The notes: generated by a model not told the origin, from the sequence alone. A stretch of 64,000 nucleotides of DNA from an uncultured Alphaproteobacteria bacterium (GCA_944391495.1 CALXTU010000002.1:275736-339735), one strand, 5' to 3'; shown: positions 35,674 to 44,449, counted from the first letter of the stretch. A program made the numbers and translations.

Positions 35674-36964
35674 AATCAAAATCCGCGGCGGTAAAGTCTT
35701 GGAAGGGAAAATTTTCATCAGCGGTGCCAAAAATGCCGCTCTGCCCCTGATCTGCGCCTCGCTGCTGACAGACGAAACCGTTACCCTGACCAATATGCCG
35801 ATGCTCTCCGACATCAAAGCGATGAACCTGCTGTTGGAACAACTGGGAACGCAAATCAACGAGTTTGACGATTTTGTTGACGGCCATGCTACCAAAACTT
35901 ATTCTTACCGCACCCGCACAATCAAAAGTCTGGTTGCTCCTTATGACTATGTCCGGAAAATGCGCGCCTCTTATTATGTTTTGGGGCCGCTTTTGGCACG
36001 CTACGGCAAGTGCGAACTTTCGCTGCCCGGCGGCTGTGCCATCGGTGCCCGACCGATGGACATTCATTTGTCGTCGCTGGAAAAAATGGGCGCCAAAATC
36101 GAAATCCGCAACGGCTATATCTTTGCCGAATCAGACGGCCGCCTCAAAGGCTGCCATATTATCTTTCCGGGGGTTTCGGTCGGCGCAACCTGCAATGTTT
36201 TGATGGCGGCGGTTTTGGCCGAGGGCCGCACGGTGCTGGAAAATGCCGCCAAAGAGCCGGAAATCGGCGACCTGGCCAAAATGCTCAATGAAATGGGCGC
36301 CAAGATTGAAGGTATCGGCACTTCGGTTTTGACAATCGACGGTGTTTCTTCTCTGCACGGGACGGTGCACAAAGTCATTGCCGACAGAATTGAGGCCGGG
36401 TCTTATGCCGTGGCGGCGGCTATTACCCGCGGCAAAATAGAACTTGTCAACGCCCGGCCGGAAACCTTGCGCCAGCCGCTGCAGGTTTTGAAAGACATGG
36501 GAGTTCGCATCAGCGAAACCGACAACAGCATTATTGTTGACGCCAAGGGCTGCCGCCTGGTCGGAAAAGACATTATGACGGAGCCTTTTCCGGGATTTCC
36601 GACCGACCTGCAGGCACAGTTTCTGGCATTGATGCTGACGGCCGAAGGTGCCTCCATGGTGACGGAAACCATCTTTGAAAACCGTTTTATGCATGTGCCG
36701 GAACTTTTGCGCATGGGCGCCAACATCAATGTTCACGGCCATGCCTCGGCCATTGTCCGCGGGGTTAAAAAACTTTCGGGCGCACCGGTCATGGCAACTG
36801 ATTTGCGCGCGTCTTTTGCTCTTATTCTGGCTGGGCTGGTCGCCGAGGGCGAAACGACCGTCAACCGCGTTTATCATCTGGACCGCGGTTATGAAAAACT
36901 GGAAGAAAAACTCAAATCGGTCGGCGCCGACATCGTCCGCATTAAAAATGACGAAGAAGACTAG
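35666..36964 (+). CDS. murA: UDP-N-acetylglucosamine 1-carboxyvinyltransferase
   Basis: The 432-residue enzyme carries out the first committed step of peptidoglycan synthesis, adding enolpyruvate from PEP to UDP-GlcNAc. It starts with [23 protein letters not shown] and has the catalytic Cys in [13 protein letters not shown], so it should be fosfomycin-sensitive. [13 protein letters not shown] and the late [15 protein letters not shown] are also family marks. It overlaps the small upstream gene by 8 bases. Confidence 0.96.
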   Translation: MDKIKIRGGKVLEGKIFISGAKNAALPLICASLLTDETVTLTNMPMLSDIKAMNLLLEQLGTQINEFDDFVDGHATKTYSYRTRTIKSLVAPYDYVRKMRASYYVLGPLLARYGKCELSLPGGCAIGARPMDIHLSSLEKMGAKIEIRNGYIFAESDGRLKGCHIIFPGVSVGATCNVLMAAVLAEGRTVLENAAKEPEIGDLAKMLNEMGAKIEGIGTSVLTIDGVSSLHGTVHKVIADRIEAGSYAVAAAITRGKIELVNARPETLRQPLQVLKDMGVRISETDNSIIVDAKGCRLVGKDIMTEPFPGFPTDLQAQFLALMLTAEGASMVTETIFENRFMHVPELLRMGANINVHGHASAIVRGVKKLSGAPVMATDLRASFALILAGLVAEGETTVNRVYHLDRGYEKLEEKLKSVGADIVRIKNDEED

Positions 36965-37025
36965 ACAGTTTGAGATTTTTTGATTATATCGGTTTTAGAG
37001 AAACATTTTAACAGGAGACGCAATT

Positions 37026-37412
37026 ATGAAATTTTTGGCTGCATTTTTAGTTATGATGCTGGCTGCCTGCAGCGGCGAGCAGGTTCCGGCATTCAAAACG
37101 GGGTCTTATAAACTGGTTGATTCACTCAACGATGTGCCGACAACCGTTAATTTTGCCGAGGACGGTCATTTCAGCGGCAAGGTTGTCAACAATATGATGG
37201 GCTCATACAAGCTTGAAAAAGACAACGCCATCAGTTTCAGCCCGGTTGCCACCACCATGATGATGGGACCGCAGGAAGCTATGGAAGCCGAACAAAATTT
37301 TTTGCAGATTCTGCCCAAAATCAAATCTTATAAAATGCAGGGAAATTATCTGGTGCTGATTACCGACAACGGCGGCGAACTTTTGTTTGAACCGTATACA
37401 CCGCAAGAATAA
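37026..37412 (+). CDS. Small lipoprotein of unknown function
   Basis: The 128-residue protein starts with a lipoprotein signal (MKFLAAFLVMMLAACSGE, lipobox Cys15), preceded by AGGAG. The mature 110 residues look like a small beta-rich domain that reports a saturating GSYKL motif twice (GSYKLVDSLND and MGSYKLEKDN). No family name can be given. It lies 61 bp after murA and ends in a bidirectional terminator. Confidence 0.65.
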   Translation: MKFLAAFLVMMLAACSGEQVPAFKTGSYKLVDSLNDVPTTVNFAEDGHFSGKVVNNMMGSYKLEKDNAISFSPVATTMMMGPQEAMEAEQNFLQILPKIKSYKMQGNYLVLITDNGGELLFEPYTPQE

Positions 37413-37420
37413 TTACCTCG

Positions 37421-37446
37421 AAGCCGTCACCCTGACGGCTTTTTTT
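37421..37446. terminator. Bidirectional terminator between the lipoprotein gene and ftsY
   Basis: AAGCCGTCA (37421-37429) pairs with TGACGGCTT (37433-37441), followed by a T-run that reaches the end of the convergent ftsY gene. Confidence 0.85.
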
Positions 37447-38347
37447 ACAGCCCGAGCAGAGAAGCGGCAAAATCTTCGGCCTTAAATTCCGTCAGGTCGT
37501 CAATGCCCTCGCCGACGCCGATGTAATAAACCGGCAGTTTGGTTTCATGGGCAATCGAGACCAAAACGCCGCCTTTGGCCGTACCGTCGAGTTTGTTGAC
37601 AATCAGGCCGTTGACGCCGGCGGTTTCCGTAAAAATTTTAACCTGGTCAAGCGCATTTTGCCCGGTAGCGGCGTCCAGACACAACAAGACATGATGCGGC
37701 GCGCCGGCAACGGATTTTTGCACCACGCGGACAATCTTTTTCAATTCTTCCGTCAGGTTGGTTTTGTTTTGCAAACGGCCGGCCGTGTCAATAAATACGA
37801 TATCGTCTTTTTGGCGAACGGCTTCGGACAGGCCGTCAAAGCACAAACCGGCGGCATCGCACCCCGGCGCGCCGGAAAATACCCGGACATTGTTGCGGCT
37901 GCCCCAAACCGTCAGTTGTTCAACCGCGGCGGCACGGAACGTATCCCCGGCAATCAGGCTGATTTTTTTGTCCTTAAACTTATGCGCCAGTTTGCCGATG
38001 GCCGTGGTTTTGCCGGCACCGTTGACGCCGATCATCAGGATAACCGTCGGCACGGCGGGAAATTCCAGTTTTTTTTCACAGGGCTTCAGTATTGCGGCAA
38101 TATTTGCGGCCAGAGCCTGTTTAATCTCCGGCAGGGAAGCGTCTTTAGACATTTTTTGCGCGGCAAAGCGTTTGATGATTTCGGCCGCGGCGCCGTAACC
38201 GATATCCGAGGCGATGAGCGTTTCTTCCAGTTCATCAAGCGTGGCGGCATCGATTTTGCGTTTAGTGAAAATATCGCCGATGCCGGCGTTTAGTTTATCC
38301 GATGATTTTTTTAAGCCTGCCGTCAGCCGGCCAAACCAGTTAATCAT
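37445..38347 (-). CDS. ftsY: Signal recognition particle receptor FtsY
   Basis: The 300-residue SRP GTPase docks ribosome-nascent chain complexes at the inner membrane. It has the NG domain with P-loop GVNGAGKTTAIGKLA, DTFRAAAVEQL, IDTAGRLQN and the guanine-specificity NKLDGTAKGG. The acidic A domain of enterobacterial FtsY is absent, as in many alphaproteobacteria. A short N-terminal helix (MINWFGRLTAGLKKSSDKL) provides the membrane contact. It starts at 38347, overlapping the end of mtaB by 8 bases, so both are in one operon. Confidence 0.95.
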   Translation of the reverse strand: MINWFGRLTAGLKKSSDKLNAGIGDIFTKRKIDAATLDELEETLIASDIGYGAAAEIIKRFAAQKMSKDASLPEIKQALAANIAAILKPCEKKLEFPAVPTVILMIGVNGAGKTTAIGKLAHKFKDKKISLIAGDTFRAAAVEQLTVWGSRNNVRVFSGAPGCDAAGLCFDGLSEAVRQKDDIVFIDTAGRLQNKTNLTEELKKIVRVVQKSVAGAPHHVLLCLDAATGQNALDQVKIFTETAGVNGLIVNKLDGTAKGGVLVSIAHETKLPVYYIGVGEGIDDLTEFKAEDFAASLLGL

Positions 38348-39383
38348 TAACAACCTCCCCTTCCCGGCGCAGAATTTCGGCACGACGGCGACGTTCTTCG
38401 ACCGGAATTTGCGGCATCAGTGCCGCCGGTGTTCCCGGACGCTCGGAATACGGAAAAACATGAAGCTTTGAGATACCGGCTTCATGCACCAGTTTTACCG
38501 TATTGGCAAAAGCCTCTTCGCTTTCGGTCGGAAAACCGCAGATAAAATCGGCGCCGAAAACCGCGTCCGGACGCACGGCCTTAAGTTTGCGACACAGATT
38601 AATGACATCGGCGCGGCTGTGGCGGCGTTTCATCCGTTTTAAAACCAGATCATCGCCGGACTGCACCGAAAAATGAAAATGCGGCGCAATATTGGCATAA
38701 TCGCGCACCAAAGCAATAAATTCGTCATCAACCGCCGCCGGATCAAGCGATCCGAATTGCAGGGACGGAATCTCCGGCACCTGCTGCAGAATATACTTAA
38801 CCAACGCGCTGAAAGACGGTTTGTAAGAGCAGGCATCAACGCCGGTTAAGCAGATTTCGGCGAATCCCTGCCGCAGCAGCTCACGAATCTGGGCAATAAT
38901 TTCGGCCTCCGGCACCGAGCGGTTATGCCCGCGGGCAAAAGGAACAATGCAATAAGTGCAGCGATGGTCGCAGCCCTGCTGAATCTGAACAAAGGCACGC
39001 TGCCGGCCTTCAAAACCGGTAATCACAAAAGCATCATGCCCGTCATAGGCAAAAATATCACCGACGATGGTCTTTTCGGTCAGCGGTGCGGCCAGAATAG
39101 CGGCGATATCGGCTTTTTCCTTATTACCCAAGATTAAGTCCGCCTCGGTCATGTCGGCAAATTTTTGCGGCGCAATCTGAGCGGCACAGCCGGTAACGAC
39201 AATTCTGGCAGCGGGATTTTCACGGCGCAGCTTGCGCACCGTCTGCCGGCACTGGCGCTCGGCCTCGGCCGTAACCGCACAGGTATTGACGACGATGACA
39301 TTATCCAGATGTGCGAGCTTTTCCTTAATAACCTCAGACTCATAGGCATTGATGCGGCAGCCCAGCGTGATGACTTTAACCAT
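38340..39383 (-). CDS. mtaB: tRNA t6A37 methylthiotransferase MtaB, short form
   Basis: The 347-residue radical-SAM enzyme adds a methylthio group to t6A37 of tRNAs reading ANN codons. The N-terminal UPF0004 domain supplies three cluster cysteines (GCRINAYE, NTCAVTAEAE, TGCAAQI). The radical SAM cysteines are CDHRCTYC, and GADFICGFPTE is typical. The protein stops after ERRRRAEILRREGEVVND, which is where the TRAM domain normally begins, so it lacks about 60 C-terminal residues. ATG 39383 matches the family start; the frame to 39425 is longer but unlikely. Confidence 0.88.
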   Translation of the reverse strand: MVKVITLGCRINAYESEVIKEKLAHLDNVIVVNTCAVTAEAERQCRQTVRKLRRENPAARIVVTGCAAQIAPQKFADMTEADLILGNKEKADIAAILAAPLTEKTIVGDIFAYDGHDAFVITGFEGRQRAFVQIQQGCDHRCTYCIVPFARGHNRSVPEAEIIAQIRELLRQGFAEICLTGVDACSYKPSFSALVKYILQQVPEIPSLQFGSLDPAAVDDEFIALVRDYANIAPHFHFSVQSGDDLVLKRMKRRHSRADVINLCRKLKAVRPDAVFGADFICGFPTESEEAFANTVKLVHEAGISKLHVFPYSERPGTPAALMPQIPVEERRRRAEILRREGEVVND

Positions 39384-39521
39384 TTTTATGTTTATCCTTT
39401 TATTCTGGCACCAATATAAAAACAAATGCCCCCGGACGCAAGCCCAAAATTATGAATTTGTTAAGATTTAGCGTTTACAATGCCCAGCAAAAGTATCTTA
39501 AAAAGTTTTAAGGAGAATCCC

Positions 39522-40340
39522 ATGAAATACAAAACTTTACTTTCTGCCGTTCTGGCCGTTGCCGTATTAAATATCGGCGAAGCTAAAGCCGTTAACGAGG
39601 ACATTACCTCACCGATGTATCTGCCGAATGAGATGGAAACCCTGTCCGAGACATCTCTGGCTTATCAGCGCACCAAGTTTGAGGACTACGGCGCCAAAGA
39701 GGATTTGATTGCCCGTGAAACGCTGACTTTCGGTATCGGCGAATATACGTCCATCTGGGCAGGAATCGGCAACCGTTTTAACACCAAAGGTCTTACCAAT
39801 CAGGATTACAACAATAATCATAACTTTGACTATGAACTCGGCCTGAAAAGGAATGCCCGTCTGTTTAACGACCTTTTGATGCAGGTCGGGGTTTCTTATT
39901 ACACTTTCAGCCCGCGCAGCTGGTACGGACACAGCGGCGAGGCTAAAGACAAAATCCGCGATGTTAAGGGCAACACCCGCTGGTATAAAGCGCTGCGCGG
40001 TGATGTCAAGCTGGCAACCGAACTGGAAAACGGCCTGATGCCTTATGCCTCTTTCGGTGTTGACGGCAATATTGATGATTCCGACCGTGATTTGTACTAT
40101 ACCGCTTTTGCCGGTATTCACAAACTGGAAAACAATTTTGCCTATGATGCCGGTCTGCGTTATGAATTTCAGTTCGGCAGTGATGATGTCAGCGCTTGGT
40201 ATATGCAGGGTTCGGCCGATTATTTCCTGAACGACAGAATGACTCTCGGTGCTTATCTGGATTATCAGTTTGCCGACTCTTCGTATCGTGAAGTTGACTA
40301 CGGTTATACGGCCGAAGCCAGATTCAGAATTTTGTTCTGA
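39522..40340 (+). CDS. Outer-membrane beta-barrel protein
   Basis: The 272-residue protein has a signal peptide (MKYKTLLSAVLAVAVLNIGEAKA) and alternating amphipathic strands rich in Tyr, Trp, Asp and Gly. The C-terminus is AEARFRILF with a terminal Phe, the signal for BAM insertion. It probably folds as a 10-12-stranded barrel. No substrate is suggested. It starts at 39522 after an AAGGAG ribosome-binding site and is a single-gene transcript ending in a strong terminator. Confidence 0.8.
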   Translation: MKYKTLLSAVLAVAVLNIGEAKAVNEDITSPMYLPNEMETLSETSLAYQRTKFEDYGAKEDLIARETLTFGIGEYTSIWAGIGNRFNTKGLTNQDYNNNHNFDYELGLKRNARLFNDLLMQVGVSYYTFSPRSWYGHSGEAKDKIRDVKGNTRWYKALRGDVKLATELENGLMPYASFGVDGNIDDSDRDLYYTAFAGIHKLENNFAYDAGLRYEFQFGSDDVSAWYMQGSADYFLNDRMTLGAYLDYQFADSSYREVDYGYTAEARFRILF

Positions 40341-40359
40341 GTTAAGCCGCAGAAATTTT

Positions 40360-40395
40360 ACAGTCCGGAGACAAAACTCCGGGCTGTATTTTTTT
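40360..40395 (+). terminator. Terminator of the beta-barrel gene
   Basis: ACAGTCCGGAG pairs with CTCCGGGCTGT (one mismatch), then a run of seven Ts follows. Confidence 0.85.
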
Positions 40396-40497
40396 ATTTT
40401 CAGCCGTTTTTTGTGGTGTTATTTTTGTTATCCGTGAAAAATTTGAAAATCGCTTATCCTCGGGAAGAATACCTCCCGATGAGCGATGACGATACTT

Positions 40498-40591
40498 TGT
40501 CATGTTGAGCGGGAGCGAAACATCTAGGAGATTCTTCGGGACATTCGTCCCTCAGAATGACAGGATAGGACTTGCGTCCCTCAGAATGACA
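40498..40591. repeat. Dispersed palindromic repeat, copy C
   Basis: TGTCATGTTGAGCGG opens the left arm, and the right arm ends CTCAGAATGACA at 40562. A 29-bp tandem unit follows (40563-40591), differing by one base from those at 24268-24325. A separate hairpin (40451-40485) precedes it. Confidence 0.8.
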
Positions 40592-40613
40592 ACAATGATA
40601 AAATATTTTCCGC

Positions 40614-40642
40614 TTGCTTATTTGTATCATTTTAATTAATCT
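40614..40642 (+). promoter_or_regulatory. Promoter of the small-RNA locus
   Basis: TTGCTT (40614-40619), 17 bp, then TAATCT (40637-40642). The expected transcription start, about 40649, coincides with the beginning of the first RNA hairpin. Confidence 0.6.
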
Positions 40643-40648
40643 TATCTT

Positions 40649-40813
40649 TGCCGGGGCGGGTTGCCCCGGTGGTGTCTAACAAACATCTCAAGTGTTTATA
40701 ACTCCTTTTTTAGGGGGAGTGCGTGATATAAGGCTTTTGCTCGAATAAGCGCGACTGTACACTTGCAGTTTGTTAGCTCCCCGCCTTTTATTTTCAAAAG
40801 GCGGTTTTGTTTT
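40649..40813 (+). ncRNA. Structured small RNA candidate (6S-like architecture)
   Basis: About 165 nt with its own promoter and terminator. A 5' hairpin CCGGGGC/GCCCCGG is followed by a long irregular stem: TAACAAAC (40677-40684) with GTTTGTTA (40768-40775), and CAAGTGT (40689-40695) with ACACTTG (40759-40765). The apical part has ACTCC/GGAGT. The 3' side of the central bubble can form a small GCTT/AAGC hairpin. It ends in a perfect terminator, CCGCCTTTT/AAAAGGCGG (40781-40804), plus Ts. Long hairpin, central bubble and size resemble 6S RNA, but I could not match conserved bases. It could instead be a leader of the HTH gene that starts 25 bp after the terminator. Confidence 0.5.
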
Positions 40814-40837
40814 AACAAAATTCAGGAGTTACAATTT

Positions 40838-41173
40838 ATGCAAATTAATATCAATCAAGTTCATCTTAAATCCCTTGTGCGTGATTTAGGAACCCTTTTG
40901 CGCAGCGCCCGTCTGCGTAACGGGATATCTTTAGACCGGGCTGCTTTTCTTATGAAAGTCCCCAGAGAAAAAGTCTTTCTGCTTGAAGAAGGAAATTTAA
41001 ACGCCTGGGACAATAAAAGACTGGTTCATATCGTCAACTGGTTTAACGTTTACAACACCCGCTTAAAGCTGACAAGTGAAACTTTTGAACCTGAGAAAGA
41101 AAGCGAAGCTTATCTTCGCTTAAAAGAATTAAAATACCAAATCTATCTTATTCTACAAAATTCCGCCGGGTAA
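40838..41173 (+). CDS. Helix-turn-helix (XRE-like) protein
   Basis: The 111-residue protein has a divergent Cro/C1-type helix-turn-helix in residues 15-60 (LGTLLRSARLRNGISLDRAAFLMKVPREKVFLLEEG) and a short helical C-terminus. It starts at ATG 40838 with CAGGAG upstream; a longer frame starting at 40763 would run through the small-RNA terminator. It follows the structured RNA locus in the same direction, so the RNA's terminator could be an attenuator for it. Targets are unknown. Confidence 0.7.
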   Translation: MQININQVHLKSLVRDLGTLLRSARLRNGISLDRAAFLMKVPREKVFLLEEGNLNAWDNKRLVHIVNWFNVYNTRLKLTSETFEPEKESEAYLRLKELKYQIYLILQNSAG

Positions 41174-41174
41174 C

Positions 41175-41204
41175 AAAAAGCCCCGTCAGATGACGGGGCT
41201 TTTT
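41175..41204. terminator. Bidirectional terminator
   Basis: AAAAAGCCCCGTCA and TGACGGGGCTTTTT form a perfect 14-bp stem with a 2-nt loop core between the convergent HTH and ldh genes. Confidence 0.88.
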
Positions 41205-41209
41205 GCTTA

Positions 41210-42148
41210 CTATATCATCGCCAGAGCTTCGTCTGAAAATTTCTTCATTTTGACGACGCTTTCATGCAGCTGCCTTTTTTCCTCATCATTAAGATCCGGA
41301 TACAAAACATCATGTACGCCGCGTTTGCCGATAACCGTCGGCATGGATATGCAAACATCTTTGACACCGGCGATTTCCGCATGGTGGCTGGAAACCGTCA
41401 AAACGGCATATTCATTGGTCGTGATGGCCTGGCAAATCCGACATAACGCACCGGCGACACCGTAAAAAGTGGCGCCTTTGCCGTTGATGATTTTATAGGC
41501 GGCATTACGGACATCGTCATCAATTTTGGCTTTGACTTCATCGGTCAGCGGGCGTCCGAGTTCCCGACCGATTTTTTCCAGCGGCAGCGTGCCGGAATCA
41601 CCGTTTGACCAGCACAAGACTTCGCTATCGCCGTGCTCGCCCAGAACATTGGCATGAATTGACTTTGGCGACACGCCGAGATGATAGCCCAAGTCGGTGC
41701 GGAAACGCGCCGTATCAAGAACCGTGCCGCTACCGATAACGCGCTCTTTCGGGAAACCGGACAGCTTCAGGGCAACTTCGGTCATGACATCGACCGGGTT
41801 GGTGGCTATCAGCAACGTAGTTTCCGGTGCGTATTTAACAATCTGCGGAATCACCGAGGCAAAAATTTTAACATTGCGGCCTAACAAATCTGTCCGGGTT
41901 TCGCCGGGTTTCTGGTTGGCTCCGGCGGTGACAATCACAACCTCACAGCCGCACAAATCTTCATAGTCACCCGATTTGACCTTATTGGCATAGGCAAAAG
42001 GCGCCGCATGGGCAATATCCGTTGCCTCTGCCCAGGCTTTGTCTTTGTTCATATCAATCAGGGTAATTTTACGGGCAACGCCGCGCATAATCAGCGCAAA
42101 CGCCGTCGCCGCGCCGACCGAACCGGCGCCAATAATTCCTACTTGCAT
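41210..42148 (-). CDS. ldh: L-lactate dehydrogenase
   Basis: The 312-residue NAD-dependent enzyme interconverts pyruvate and L-lactate. It has GAGSVGAATAFAL for NAD binding and the mobile loop with GANQKPGETR. The Gln there is the residue that selects lactate; malate dehydrogenases carry Arg at that place. ATNPVDVMTEVAL and the catalytic His in LGEHGDSE are also present. It indicates fermentative or mixed metabolism. It is monocistronic between two terminators. Confidence 0.93.
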   Translation of the reverse strand: MQVGIIGAGSVGAATAFALIMRGVARKITLIDMNKDKAWAEATDIAHAAPFAYANKVKSGDYEDLCGCEVVIVTAGANQKPGETRTDLLGRNVKIFASVIPQIVKYAPETTLLIATNPVDVMTEVALKLSGFPKERVIGSGTVLDTARFRTDLGYHLGVSPKSIHANVLGEHGDSEVLCWSNGDSGTLPLEKIGRELGRPLTDEVKAKIDDDVRNAAYKIINGKGATFYGVAGALCRICQAITTNEYAVLTVSSHHAEIAGVKDVCISMPTVIGKRGVHDVLYPDLNDEEKRQLHESVVKMKKFSDEALAMI

Positions 42149-42207
42149 TTGTTCTCCTTATCTTTTTATTATTTCAATTATTAATTAGTTATCAACCGGC
42201 CCAAAAA

Positions 42208-42240
42208 CAACCCCTTGCCCGTTTTAACAGCAAGGGGTTG
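42208..42240 (-). terminator. Terminator of the acidic membrane protein gene
   Basis: On the minus strand CAACCCCTTGC pairs with GCAAGGGGTTG, followed by TTTTTGG. Confidence 0.8.
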
Positions 42241-42258
42241 GCTGTTTGAAAATCTTGG

Positions 42259-42543
42259 TTATTCTTCAACGACGGTTTCGTCTTCGTCAGCCGTTTCTTC
42301 GGGATTTTCCTCAACGACGTCAACAACCTCACCGGCCGGCTCAACGTCAACAACAACGACTTCCTCTTCCGGAGCCGCTGCAGTCGTTTCAATAACAGCA
42401 GCCTCTTCAGGAATGACGACAGCTTCCGTTTCAACGACAGCGGTCTCTTCGACAGCCGCCGGAGCCGGATTGTCATTCCGCAGCCAGGCGGCTAAAACCA
42501 GCAAGATAACCAAAACAACGGCAATATAAATGATTTTTTTCAT
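42259..42543 (-). CDS. Small membrane-anchored acidic Val/Glu-rich protein
   Basis: The 94-residue protein has one N-terminal membrane helix (KKIIYIAVVLVILLVLAAWL). The tail is built nearly only of Glu, Val, Ala, Thr and Pro with no folded domain visible (low-complexity repeats such as EETAVVETEAVV). No family can be assigned. ATG 42543 follows AGGAGAGG; the 42564 frame start is less likely. The antisense frame of the tail is Ser/Thr-rich and is a composition artefact. Confidence 0.55.
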   Translation of the reverse strand: MKKIIYIAVVLVILLVLAAWLRNDNPAPAAVEETAVVETEAVVIPEEAAVIETTAAAPEEEVVVVDVEPAGEVVDVVEENPEETADEDETVVEE

Positions 42544-42745
42544 CTTCCTCTCCTCAAAAGTCAATCTCTGGTTTTAAATTTAAGTGTTCCCCGGTCGGTT
42601 GTCAACCTTAATTAATTGTTATTAACCTCTTATCTTGGCAAAAACAGAGGTCGTCGCGGCATGAAACAGATCACAAAAAAGCCATTATTTACAAGGCATT
42701 ATACACAATCAACCCGTCTTTTTGTGTGTTTTTTTTAAATAATGC

Positions 42746-42774
42746 TTGTCAAATTGAATAAAATAGTGCTAACT
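42746..42774 (+). promoter_or_regulatory. Promoter of acpP
   Basis: TTGTCA (42746-42751), 17 bp, then CTAACT (42769-42774), about 60 bp upstream of the acpP ATG. The -10 box is weak. Confidence 0.45.
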
Positions 42775-42835
42775 ATCAACGAACAGCCTTGCAAAAGGTG
42801 TGGTTAATTGTTTTAATTTTTTTGAGGTTTACATT

Positions 42836-43069
42836 ATGACTGATACAGCAAATCGCGTTAAGAAAATCGTTGCAGAGCATCTTGGCGTTGAAGAATCTAA
42901 AGTTACGGAAAATGCCAGCTTTATTGACGATTTGGGCGCAGATAGTTTGGATACAGTAGAATTAGTTATGGCTTTTGAAGAAGAATTCGGATGTGAAATT
43001 CCGGATGAAGCCGCCGAAAAAATTCTGACCGTTAAAGATGCTATCGACTATCTTTCAAAGAATGCTTAA
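42836..43069 (+). CDS. acpP: Acyl carrier protein
   Basis: The 77-residue acidic protein carries growing acyl chains in fatty acid synthesis on a 4'-phosphopantetheine attached to the Ser of [19 protein letters not shown]. Sequence and length are canonical. It starts at ATG 42836 after a TGAGG site; the upstream ATG at 42800 is not supported. fabF, which commonly follows acpP, is not next to it; mltG is. A terminator-like hairpin separates it from mltG. Confidence 0.96.
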   Translation: MTDTANRVKKIVAEHLGVEESKVTENASFIDDLGADSLDTVELVMAFEEEFGCEIPDEAAEKILTVKDAIDYLSKNA

Positions 43070-43092
43070 GTCTGAATGGCTTTAGGAAAGTT

Positions 43093-43128
43093 AATGAAAC
43101 TCGCCGATGATATCAGGCGGGTTTCATT
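43093..43128 (+). terminator. Terminator after acpP
   Basis: AATGAAACTCGCC (43093-43105) pairs with GGCGGGTTTCATT (43116-43128), with one G-T pair, followed by GGTTTTAAA. Confidence 0.7.
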
Positions 43129-43219
43129 GGTTTTAAATCAGAAAAGCGAATCGTCTTGTCATCTGCCGCGTATTTATCTGCGGAAAATGTTTTAACATCT
43201 GTCTGTAAATTCGGATATC

Positions 43220-44170
43220 ATGAAAAAATTTATCATTTTGGCTTTGATTGCCGCAGCCGCTTTGGGCTGGCAGCTGAAAATATGGATACACCGCCCGTCG
43301 GATTTACAAACGCCGGCGACGGTTGTCATATCCCGCGGCAACGGTACCTCCGCAACGGCCGAGAAGTTGCAGGCCGCCGGAGTTATTGACAAAGCCTGGC
43401 TATTTAAACTGGCGGCAAGAATCTACGGACTGGACAGACAGCTTAAAGCCGGCGAATATATTTTTAGCGGTCCGGTTTCCGTTTATGACGTTATTCATAA
43501 AATCGGCCGCGGCGAAGTTTCGTACCGCCAGATTACTCTGGCCGAGGGACTGACCAGCCGCCAGATGCTTAATATCATTGCCAATGAGCCCATGCTGACG
43601 GGAGAAATCAGCAAAACTCCGGCGGAAGGGACGCTGCTGCCGGAGACGTATAATTTTATGCGCGGCGACCGACGCGACGACATTATCCGCCAAGCACAAG
43701 AGGCCATGGATGAGGCTTTGGACCGTGCCTGGGACAACCGACAGGACGATTTGCCGATTAAAAATAAAAACGAGCTGCTGATTCTGGCCTCAATCATTGA
43801 GAAAGAAACCGCCGTTGATGCCGAGCGCGGTTTGGTGGCATCGGTTTTTGTCAACCGTTTGCGCAAAGGAATGAAACTGCAGACGGATCCGACCGTCATC
43901 TACGGACTGACCAAGGGACAAAAAGACTTGGGACGACCGCTGATGCGCAAGGACCTGACGCTTGACAGCCCCTTTAATACCTACAAATACTACGGTCTGC
44001 CGCCGGCTCCCATCTGCAACCCCGGCAGAGCCTCGCTGGAGGCTGCTGCCAACCCGGAAACAAGCGATTATCTTTATTTTGTTGCCGACGGCAAAGGCGG
44101 GCATAATTTTGCCTCATCGCTCAAAGAACACAACAACAATGTGCAAAACTGGAAAAAAATCCGAAAATAA
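43220..44170 (+). CDS. mltG: Endolytic murein transglycosylase MltG
   Basis: The 316-residue inner-membrane protein has one N-terminal helix and a LysM-like region. The YceG catalytic domain includes EGTLLPETYNF, the catalytic Glu in ASIIEKETAV, QTDPTVIYG and NTYKYYGLPPAPICNPG. It cleaves nascent glycan strands and may set their length. It sits 150 bp after acpP, in the usual acpP-fabF-mltG neighbourhood but without fabF. Confidence 0.94.
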   Translation: MKKFIILALIAAAALGWQLKIWIHRPSDLQTPATVVISRGNGTSATAEKLQAAGVIDKAWLFKLAARIYGLDRQLKAGEYIFSGPVSVYDVIHKIGRGEVSYRQITLAEGLTSRQMLNIIANEPMLTGEISKTPAEGTLLPETYNFMRGDRRDDIIRQAQEAMDEALDRAWDNRQDDLPIKNKNELLILASIIEKETAVDAERGLVASVFVNRLRKGMKLQTDPTVIYGLTKGQKDLGRPLMRKDLTLDSPFNTYKYYGLPPAPICNPGRASLEAAANPETSDYLYFVADGKGGHNFASSLKEHNNNVQNWKKIRK

Positions 44171-44173
44171 CAG

Positions 44174-44202
44174 TTGCTAAGTTTGTGGTAAACGTCTATA
44201 TT
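44174..44202 (+). promoter_or_regulatory. Promoter of the ACP-like operon
   Basis: TTGCTA (44174-44179), 17 bp, then TATATT (44197-44202), 36 bp upstream of the first gene. Confidence 0.55.
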
Positions 44203-44237
44203 ATCCGTACTTTACTAATTACTTAAATATAGATCTT

Positions 44238-44426
44238 ATGGAATCACGTAAAAAACTTTTACTGACTGAGTTCAGATATTTTATTACCTGGACGGCTAAC
44301 GCATTGGGAATAAGTCCGTTGTACCGTTTCTTTTCCGGAAAAGGAAAAAAGATACCTACGGAAAAATCCGTTCCCATTTCTCAGGCGCAAAGACGAAAAA
44401 TCGTTCGTCATCAGCAACACAAGTAG
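44238..44426 (+). CDS. Small basic protein, first gene of the ACP-like operon
   Basis: The 62-residue protein has a short hydrophobic stretch (EFRYFITWTANALGISPLYRFF) followed by a strongly basic tail (GKGKKIP, QRRKIVRHQQHK). It may lie along the membrane face. I recognise no family. It has its own promoter and precedes two ACP-like genes (23 bp gap), so the three probably form one transcript. Confidence 0.5.
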   Translation: MESRKKLLLTEFRYFITWTANALGISPLYRFFSGKGKKIPTEKSVPISQAQRRKIVRHQQHK

Positions 44427-44449
44427 TTTTTTTTTAATTATTATGCCCT

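Noticed and set aside
37547..38293. 248-codon frame opposite ftsY
   Set aside because: Antisense shadow of a conserved gene, with biased composition and no family resemblance.
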